Source of the DNA: DAXETY01 sp051155755
GTDB lineage: Bacteria > Desulfobacterota > Desulfobacteria > Desulfobacterales > SG8-13
Reading direction: 5' to 3'
DNA: 64,000 nucleotides
NCBI GenBank assembly: GCA_051155755.1
Contig: DAXETY010000059.1
Span: 34,621 to 98,620, forward strand
Shown here: in pieces, positions 58,264 to 64,000 of the stretch
Layout: each line of letters starts with the position of its first letter
Position numbering within the stretch: the first letter of the stretch is position 1
The notes under the pieces: generated by a model
Database searches by the model: none
What the model saw: the letters and a program-made list of their open reading frames with translations, nothing else
Told to the model about the DNA's origin: nothing
Made by a program: the position numbers and the translations under genes

Positions 58264-59133
58264 CTATCGGGACGAACCGATATGAGGTGTGATCAGCGCG
58301 CGTATTTCCCGAACGATTTGGATGCCGGTGCAAATTGGAAAGCCGTCTTCGCCGGGGGCGACATAGCGGGTGACCCCGTCCACGCAGCCGTTGGCAAACA
58401 GAAAATCGGCAATTTCCCGGATGTCGAAGCAATCGAACAGATCGATGCCAACCCGGATGGCCATCGCGCCGATTACCCCGTAAACGCCCCAGTTGGAGAC
58501 CGATGCGATGACCAGTTCGTCGCAGGTCGTCACCGAAGCCGTAAAGCCGTTTTCTTCCAGTGCCGTGCGCACGTTGCCCATTCCGATCTCGTTGCCGCCG
58601 TCACCGAAGGCGATGCTGGGGCAGTTGCACTCTTCCAGGAAAATGTCATATTTGGCGGTGGCGTCGGTGATGTCTTCGCGGAGCATATTGTAATAACGGC
58701 CGTCGGCCGTTCGCCCGGCTCTTTCCACCGAAACGGCCAGCCGGGGCTGGATCGCGGCCAGGGCTTGCCGAACACGATCGCGGCTCAGCTCCCAGTTCTC
58801 GATGGGCAGTTCATGGGTGCGGCAGCGCAGGGCGAGCACCCGTGAGATCGGCGGAGCACAGACCATCACCGGTTTATAGTGCAGGTGCTGCAGCACCTGA
58901 TACAGCGCAATGGCGCCGATGGGTCCGTCGCTTTCAAAGGTCGCCGAGACCGGAAAACCGGTGCCGATGGCCACCACGCCCTGGTTGGCCAGCAGCAGTG
59001 CGGCCGCCCGGCCGCAGTATCCGGAACGCATGTGCGGTCGGATGCGGCGCATACCACGTCGGTCGTGCTGGAGGATGATATTTTCAATTTGTTCCGAAAG
59101 GGGGTCCATGGTATTTATACCGAAGCCGAGCAT
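58264..59133 (-). CDS. D-glutamate cyclase-like (DUF4392) protein
   Basis: 289 residues from ATG 59133, or 281 from ATG 59109 (MDPLSEQIENIIL); neither has a clear ribosome-binding site. VVAIGTGFPVSATFESDGPIGA near residues 53-74 and IAFGDGGNEIGMGNVR near 176-191 are the signature stretches of the DUF4392 family, whose animal member converts D-glutamate to 5-oxo-D-proline. The bacterial function is inferred from that homology only. It is 250 bases from the STAS gene and stands alone. Confidence 0.75.
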   Translation of the reverse strand: MLGFGINTMDPLSEQIENIILQHDRRGMRRIRPHMRSGYCGRAAALLLANQGVVAIGTGFPVSATFESDGPIGAIALYQVLQHLHYKPVMVCAPPISRVLALRCRTHELPIENWELSRDRVRQALAAIQPRLAVSVERAGRTADGRYYNMLREDITDATAKYDIFLEECNCPSIAFGDGGNEIGMGNVRTALEENGFTASVTTCDELVIASVSNWGVYGVIGAMAIRVGIDLFDCFDIREIADFLFANGCVDGVTRYVAPGEDGFPICTGIQIVREIRALITPHIGSSR

Positions 59134-59383
59134 TTCAAATTTTCATTAGCCGCGCTTTCCACCAGCGGCAACATACCGCAAACGGATGGGTTCGGCAAGA
59201 ATTGACAGTACTGGTCCCCGGGGCAAGCGGTGGGCGATTGCTGGAACGCCGGCAAAGCGTTAAAAATGAAAAAAATTAAGGGTCCGTAACCATCCGCATC
59301 CCGGATGAAACCGGCTACCCGGATTGATTTCACCTGAACGGAGCGTTTCAAAGAAATACATTTTTTCATTCAAAGGAAAATCC

Positions 59384-60103
59384 ATGAACAACAGAAATAT
59401 CGTCGGAGCGTTTCTACTGGGGGCTCTTGTTTGTATCGGTCTGATCGCCCTGGGCTACCAGTTGGCGCAGGGTATCATTCACATCAAATCACTGGATCGA
59501 ACGGTCACGGTCAAGGGGCTGTCCGAGCGCGAGGTGCCGGCCAATGTGGCCATTTGGCCGATCACATTTCAGGAAGCCGGCAATGATTTAAATCAGCTGT
59601 TTTCAACCATACAAAACAACAACGAACGCGTCGTGCGTTTTCTTGAAAATCGGGGATTTAAGCCCGAAGAAATCTCCGTTTCACCACCGGGGATTTTGGA
59701 CAAACAGGCCGAAGGGTATGCGGGCACCCAGCAAATCAAATTCAGGTATTCCGGTAATTCGACCATCACCGTGTATTCGGAGAAAGTCGATGATGTCCGC
59801 AAGGCAATGAATGAACTGGTTGAACTTGGAAAACAGGGCATTGCCATCGCCCGCAGCAATTACCAGACGCAAACAGAGTTTCTGTATACAAAACTCAACG
59901 AAATCAAGCCGGAAATGATCGAGGAAGCCACGAAAAACGCCCGGGAGGTTGCCGAAAAATTCGCCCGGGATTCAAACAGCCGATTGGGAAAGATCAAAAC
60001 CGCCCGCCAGGGACAATTTTCCATCAATCATCGCGACAACAACACGCCGCATATCAAAAACGTCCGCGTGGTTTCGACGGTCGAGTATTACCTGTCCGAC
60101 TGA
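59384..60103 (+). CDS. SIMPL-domain (DUF541) envelope protein
   Basis: 239 residues from ATG 59384 with AAAGGAAAA upstream. A single N-terminal membrane anchor or uncleaved signal (IVGAFLLGALVCIGLIALGY) is followed by a SIMPL domain: DRTVTVKGLSEREVPANVAIW, LENRGFKPEEISVSPP and the C-terminal FARDSNSRLGKIKTARQGQFSI. Proteins of this family are periplasmic and poorly characterised; some relate to stress or to outer-membrane organisation. It has no operon partners here. Confidence 0.87.
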   Translation: MNNRNIVGAFLLGALVCIGLIALGYQLAQGIIHIKSLDRTVTVKGLSEREVPANVAIWPITFQEAGNDLNQLFSTIQNNNERVVRFLENRGFKPEEISVSPPGILDKQAEGYAGTQQIKFRYSGNSTITVYSEKVDDVRKAMNELVELGKQGIAIARSNYQTQTEFLYTKLNEIKPEMIEEATKNAREVAEKFARDSNSRLGKIKTARQGQFSINHRDNNTPHIKNVRVVSTVEYYLSD

Positions 60104-60202
60104 TCGGCTGTGCGGGGACGGATCGCATCTGAGAGGCGATTCCGAAGTCCTTGAAGTTCCGATCTCCAGCGATCGCTGCAATCGCCGGCGCAATCGAGCC
60201 GG

Positions 60203-60766
60203 TCAGGCCGGTGGCGAATGCGGGTCGAAGATCATGTCGTAAAGCGCGTTGAATGCGTCGGTGGAACGAAGGATGCCGACGATTTCCCGTTCTTTGGTGA
60301 CCAGCAGGCTGTGGTGGTGTCCCATAACGATCCGATGCATGGCGATATTGAGGGTGTCGGTTTCTTCGACGAACTCGCCTTCGGACGGCACCTGCATGAT
60401 TTCCGAGACCTTCACCGATTCGATGGTTTTGCGCATATTTTCGACCGGCTGCTCCCATAGATTGAACTGCTCGCGGATGGCGACCAGCATGCGCCTGCTC
60501 AGGCGGGACCGGTCGATCCAGCGAGCATCGCCCACCTGGCTGTATCCCGGTTCCAGAGCGCGCATGATGTCGATCTGACTGACCCGGCCCACCGCGTGGC
60601 GGCGCTCGTTGACGACGATCAAGGAGCGATGGCGATAAGGGCTGTCTCCGTGGCGCAGATTTTCATTCTCCAGGGCCTTAAGGGCCTCTTTGAGGGTGGC
60701 ACCTTTGGAAACGGTTGCATAGTCACTTACCGGCACCATGAGCTCTCCCACGATTCGTGTCTTCAT
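60203..60766 (-). CDS. Tandem CBS-domain protein
   Basis: 187 residues from ATG 60766, with AAAGGAG seven bases upstream. Two CBS motifs form one Bateman module: residues about 1-75 (MVPVSDYATVSKGATLKEAL, VGRVSQIDIMRAL) and about 115-185 (VSEIMQVPSEGEFVEETDTL, REIVGILRSTDAF). Such modules sense adenine nucleotides or similar ligands. It lies 24 bases after the AlaE gene and probably belongs to the same transcript. Confidence 0.85.
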   Translation of the reverse strand: MKTRIVGELMVPVSDYATVSKGATLKEALKALENENLRHGDSPYRHRSLIVVNERRHAVGRVSQIDIMRALEPGYSQVGDARWIDRSRLSRRMLVAIREQFNLWEQPVENMRKTIESVKVSEIMQVPSEGEFVEETDTLNIAMHRIVMGHHHSLLVTKEREIVGILRSTDAFNALYDMIFDPHSPPA

Positions 60767-60789
60767 CGAAATCTCCTTTGCATCTTTGT

Positions 60790-61230
60790 TTACATCCCGG
60801 CTCGCTCCAACATCCTCCGACAGAAAACCATGTAAAGCCCGTAAGGCCGCCCGATGGCGATGCTTATGGCCGCCACGGTCCCGCAGGCAATCAGAATTTG
60901 CGAAAGACCTGCCCCGACCCACCCCAAAACGGCGGCGTATTGCGGCAGCATGAAGGTTGAAAATGCCAGGATATCGGTTAGAATCCGGGCAATTCGGCCG
61001 CGGCTTTCCGTTCCTGCGGCATTGAACAACCAATCCCGGTACAGGCCGTAAGGTCTTGCGGCGATCACATTCAAGGGTATGGCGCACAGGCGCGATTGGA
61101 GGGACTGCTGTAGCGTCAGGCCCGACAGGACAACCTCTACAAACATACCCACGGCAAAGGCAAATGTCACCAGGGCGAACGTGTCGGCCGCCATCTTCGC
61201 ACGAGAAATTCCAATGACACGGGTTCTCAA
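60790..61230 (-). CDS. alaE: AlaE family L-alanine exporter
   Basis: 146-residue inner-membrane protein with four hydrophobic segments. It aligns well with E. coli AlaE: ADTFALVTFAFAVGMFVEVVLSG, SRLCAIPLNVIAARPYGLYRD and LTDILAFSTFMLPQYAAVL match the exporter's conserved blocks. The start is TTG at 61230, with GGAGG six bases upstream. AlaE exports L-alanine by proton exchange. The adjoining CBS protein gene may adjust its activity; that is inference. Confidence 0.85.
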   Translation of the reverse strand: MRTRVIGISRAKMAADTFALVTFAFAVGMFVEVVLSGLTLQQSLQSRLCAIPLNVIAARPYGLYRDWLFNAAGTESRGRIARILTDILAFSTFMLPQYAAVLGWVGAGLSQILIACGTVAAISIAIGRPYGLYMVFCRRMLERAGM

Positions 61231-61537
61231 ATTGGACCTCCAATCCTACGGCAGCACGTTCTCCTCGAAAAAACCGGCGTATTTTTTCTTGTCGCGCAGC
61301 TGCTGGCCGCAGATTTCGATAAAAGGGATCAATACATAGCGCCGCTGTTCGGTAAAATAAGAATACCCGTAAAATTGTCATTGGTGCAAATCGATCGGCC
61401 GGTTGAAATTAAATCCATATGATAGTACCGTCCTGGTGGTGGGTGACCCCCTTTCGCAAGGCGGAAAACCGCACTTACATCCGGCTTGTCCGCGAAGCGG
61501 TGACCCGAACGTACAAAACAGCAAACGATGACCATCG
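61231..61537. other. Divergent intergenic region (alaE / histidine kinase)
   Basis: About 305 bases with no credible gene. It should carry promoters for both flanking genes, but none stands out. Confidence 0.5.
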
Positions 61538-63883
61538 ATGAATGATCAGGTTCGATCCAGTGAGGCGCTTCAGACACTGCAGGTAACGGCCGAAGATAAA
61601 AAGGTCGAAGCGGCCCTCAAGAACAGCGAAGCCAAAATGAGCGCCATCTTTCGGGCGGCGCCAACCGGTATCGGCGTCGTGTCCAACCGGGTGATCCTGG
61701 AAGTCAACGAGCGCTTCTGCGAGCTGACCGGTTATACCGAGGATGAGCTGATCGGACACAGCGCGAGGATCGTCTATCCAAGCGATGAAGACTTTGAGGC
61801 TGTCGGCCGTGAAAAATACAGACAGATCGAGCAGCACGGCACCGGCACGGTGGAGACCCGCTTTCGGAGGAAAGACGGCCGGATCATCGATGTGCTGCTC
61901 AGTTCCACCCCGTTGGATCCCGACCATATTGCCCGGGGAATTATCTTTACCGCCATTGACATTACCGCCCGCAAGCAAGCGGAGAATGTACTGCGGGAAA
62001 GTGAAGAGAAGTTCTCCAAAGCCTTCTACTCCAGCCCGTCTTTGCTGTTCATCTGCGAGTTCGAGACCGGAATTTTCGTGGACGTCAACAACGCCTATTG
62101 CGCCATCACCGGTTATGACCGTGAGGAAATGATCGGAAGGTCCTCCATTGAACTCGGCCTGATTTCGAGCCGGATCAGAGCCGATATCCTTCAGCGCATG
62201 CGCACTTCCGGACGTGTGCAGAAGATGGAGCTTCAGATCACCGACAGGGACGGCAATCGCCATTTTTGCCTTTTTTCGGCCGAGACCATGCAATACCGCG
62301 GCAAATCCTGCCTGATTTACTCCGGCGTCGATCTGACCGAGCGCAAATTGGCTGAAGACGCCCGTCAACGGAGTGAGGAGAGTTTGCGCCTGGCCGTCAA
62401 AGGCGGCAACCTGGGAACCTGGGACCGAGACCTGCTCACCGGAACGGTGGTTTGGAATCAACAGCTGTATCGACTTCTCGGGTGCAATCCGGATGGCCCC
62501 CCCATTACCGGAGAAACCTTTTTTGACCACATTCATGCGGACGATCTGCCCCGCATCCGGCAACATGTCGACGAAGTACTGCAGAGCGGCGCGGAGTTCG
62601 CCGACGAATTCCGGGTGGTGCGGAAAGACGGAGACATCCGTTGGCTGGCGTCCCATGGACGCATCTATCGTGACGCTGCCGGTCGTCCGGTTCGCATGGC
62701 GGGGGTCAATTACGACATTACCGAACGCAAGCAAACCGCTCAGGCACTGCGGGAAAGCGAAGAGAAGTACCGCAATCTTTTCGATTCGATCGACGAAGGA
62801 TTCTGCATCGTCGAGATGATCTTCGACGCCAACGGCAACCCCGAGGATTACCGTTTTCTGGAAGTAAACCCCGCCTTTGAGAAACACACCGGATTGCGCC
62901 ATGCCGTCGGAAAGCGAATGGGGGCGTTGAAGCCGCACCATGACGAACTCTGGTCCTCTATTTTTGGGCGTATCGCATTAACGGGCCAGGCGCAGCGATT
63001 CGAAAAAGAGGCCAAACACCTCGAAGGCCGTTGGTTGGATGTATATGTCTTTCGCGTCGGCCGGCCCCGGGAAGGAAGGGTTGCCATCATCTTCACCGAC
63101 ATCAGCCGGCGCAAAAGGGATGAAGCGGTCCTGCGCGATTACCAGAAGACCCTGGAAGCGGAGGTGGCCAATCGCACCGCTGAAATCGAAAAACAGTACC
63201 AACGGTTGGAGGAGATGAACCGCGCCATCAAACAGATGGCCCAACACACCATCCGGACCCTGGAAAATGACCGCAAAGCGCTCTCGAAGGAAATTCATGA
63301 CAGCATCGGCGGCAGTCTGGCGGCCATCAAAATGCTGCTGGAAACCAGGATACAACATTCGGGCCAACCGCCGCAGCGGGTCACCCCCCTGGAGACGATC
63401 GTCGACCACTTAGCCGACACACTCAAGGAAAGCAAGCGCATTTCCCACCGCATGCGACCGCTGGCACTGGATGATCTGGGTTTGGCCGCAGCCATTTCGG
63501 AGACGGTTACAAAATTCAAGGAATTTTATCCGCACATCGCGGTGGATTTGCAGATCCGCATTTTGCAGGATGATATTCCCGACGAAATCAAAACGGTCCT
63601 GTATCGCGTGATCCAGGAAGCGTTGAACAATATCGGCAAACACAGCGGCGCCGATCATGTCAGCATTGCGATGGCGGATTCCAAAAACCGAATCTCTCTG
63701 AAAATTGTGGACAACGGTTGCGGTTTCGACGTTTCAAAAACGCTGTACAGCGGCCGGCCGCTTCAAGGATATGGATTGCTGAGCATGAAAGAGCGTGTGC
63801 AAATCTGCAATGGAAATTTCAGCGTTGCGTCATCTCCTGGAGGCGGGACCCGACTGACCGCATCGATTCCAAAGACCCGGTAA
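61538..63883 (+). CDS. Four-PAS cytoplasmic histidine kinase (NarL-system type)
   Basis: 781-residue sensor kinase without membrane segments. Four PAS domains, roughly 30-150, 155-275, 285-405 and 410-525, are joined by repeated DITARKQAE and RESEEKF linkers. A coiled coil (about 530-575) leads to a HisKA_3 dimerisation domain with the phospho-acceptor histidine in EIHDSIGGSLAAIKM near residue 585, and an HATPase domain with NNIGKHSGADH, VDNGCGFD and GYGLLSMKERV. This is the family that phosphorylates LuxR-type regulators. No partner regulator lies in the remaining 117 bases of the window. Confidence 0.9.
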   Translation: MNDQVRSSEALQTLQVTAEDKKVEAALKNSEAKMSAIFRAAPTGIGVVSNRVILEVNERFCELTGYTEDELIGHSARIVYPSDEDFEAVGREKYRQIEQHGTGTVETRFRRKDGRIIDVLLSSTPLDPDHIARGIIFTAIDITARKQAENVLRESEEKFSKAFYSSPSLLFICEFETGIFVDVNNAYCAITGYDREEMIGRSSIELGLISSRIRADILQRMRTSGRVQKMELQITDRDGNRHFCLFSAETMQYRGKSCLIYSGVDLTERKLAEDARQRSEESLRLAVKGGNLGTWDRDLLTGTVVWNQQLYRLLGCNPDGPPITGETFFDHIHADDLPRIRQHVDEVLQSGAEFADEFRVVRKDGDIRWLASHGRIYRDAAGRPVRMAGVNYDITERKQTAQALRESEEKYRNLFDSIDEGFCIVEMIFDANGNPEDYRFLEVNPAFEKHTGLRHAVGKRMGALKPHHDELWSSIFGRIALTGQAQRFEKEAKHLEGRWLDVYVFRVGRPREGRVAIIFTDISRRKRDEAVLRDYQKTLEAEVANRTAEIEKQYQRLEEMNRAIKQMAQHTIRTLENDRKALSKEIHDSIGGSLAAIKMLLETRIQHSGQPPQRVTPLETIVDHLADTLKESKRISHRMRPLALDDLGLAAAISETVTKFKEFYPHIAVDLQIRILQDDIPDEIKTVLYRVIQEALNNIGKHSGADHVSIAMADSKNRISLKIVDNGCGFDVSKTLYSGRPLQGYGLLSMKERVQICNGNFSVASSPGGGTRLTASIPKTR

Positions 63884-64000
63884 GCGCTGCGGCGAAATTG
63901 CGTGTGTCAAATCTTCGAAAAATTCTCACGAGTACAGCAGGTTCAATGCTTTCTGAAAACCAGCATGGCTGTCATATTTGTTCCAGAATCCATCCAGACC

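Overview
The window is a GC-rich, densely coded bacterial chromosome segment. A dcw cell-wall cluster with a meso-diaminopimelate-type MurE, an EPS locus of the kind found with exosortase systems, separate genes for the two PurH activities and acetoacetyl-CoA synthetase suggest a Desulfobacterota (deltaproteobacterial) organism. That placement is inference. No rRNA, tRNA, CRISPR array, insertion sequence or phage gene was seen.

Layout. (1) 1-7.5 kb, minus strand: mraZ-rsmH-ftsL-ftsI-murE-murF-mraY, with mraY cut by the window edge; a good promoter and MraZ-box-like repeats precede mraZ. (2) 7.7-34.3 kb, plus strand: one long exopolysaccharide locus. It holds a Wzx flippase, eight glycosyltransferase or glycosyltransferase-like genes, a methyltransferase, an asparagine-synthase-like enzyme without the glutaminase cysteine, a membrane-interrupted PHP protein, WbqC, PIG-L and DegT modification enzymes, a WecA-type initiating transferase, a degenerate HD-GYP protein, an ExeA-type ATPase, a Wza-like exporter fused to a seven-repeat FG-GAP propeller, a Wzc-like BY-kinase and a Wzy polymerase. 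Genes mostly overlap by 1-20 bases.

(3) 34.2-41.7 kb: the most unusual part, which looks like a radical-SAM RiPP (ribosomally made, modified peptide) island joined to the EPS locus. On the plus strand are a SipW-like S26 peptidase fused to a nucleotidyltransferase and an ABC exporter. Convergent on the minus strand are two PqqD-like peptide-binding proteins, two different radical SAM/SPASM enzymes, an HPr-kinase-like protein and, last, an 80-residue peptide with a lasso-like leader (YxxPxIxxxG) and a core in which all five cysteines sit in CxxG motifs spaced 9-12 residues apart. I know of no characterised cluster with this combination.

(4) 41.9-64 kb: mostly housekeeping and catabolism. It contains a Nim-like flavoprotein, an HD hydrolase, split PurH (IMP cyclohydrolase and AICAR formyltransferase as two genes), threonine aldolase, acetoacetyl-CoA synthetase, TrmO, RecD2, a crotonase C-terminal remnant, a basic small protein, an EamA transporter, threonine dehydrogenase plus KBL ligase, tryptophanase, a STAS protein, a D-glutamate-cyclase-like protein, a SIMPL protein, AlaE with a CBS protein, and a four-PAS histidine kinase.

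Working together: the 7.7-34 kb genes can build, flip, polymerise and export a decorated polysaccharide by the Wzx/Wzy route. The neighbouring island could make a thioether-type or otherwise crosslinked peptide and export it through its own ABC transporter. Whether the peptide and the polysaccharide are functionally linked is open.
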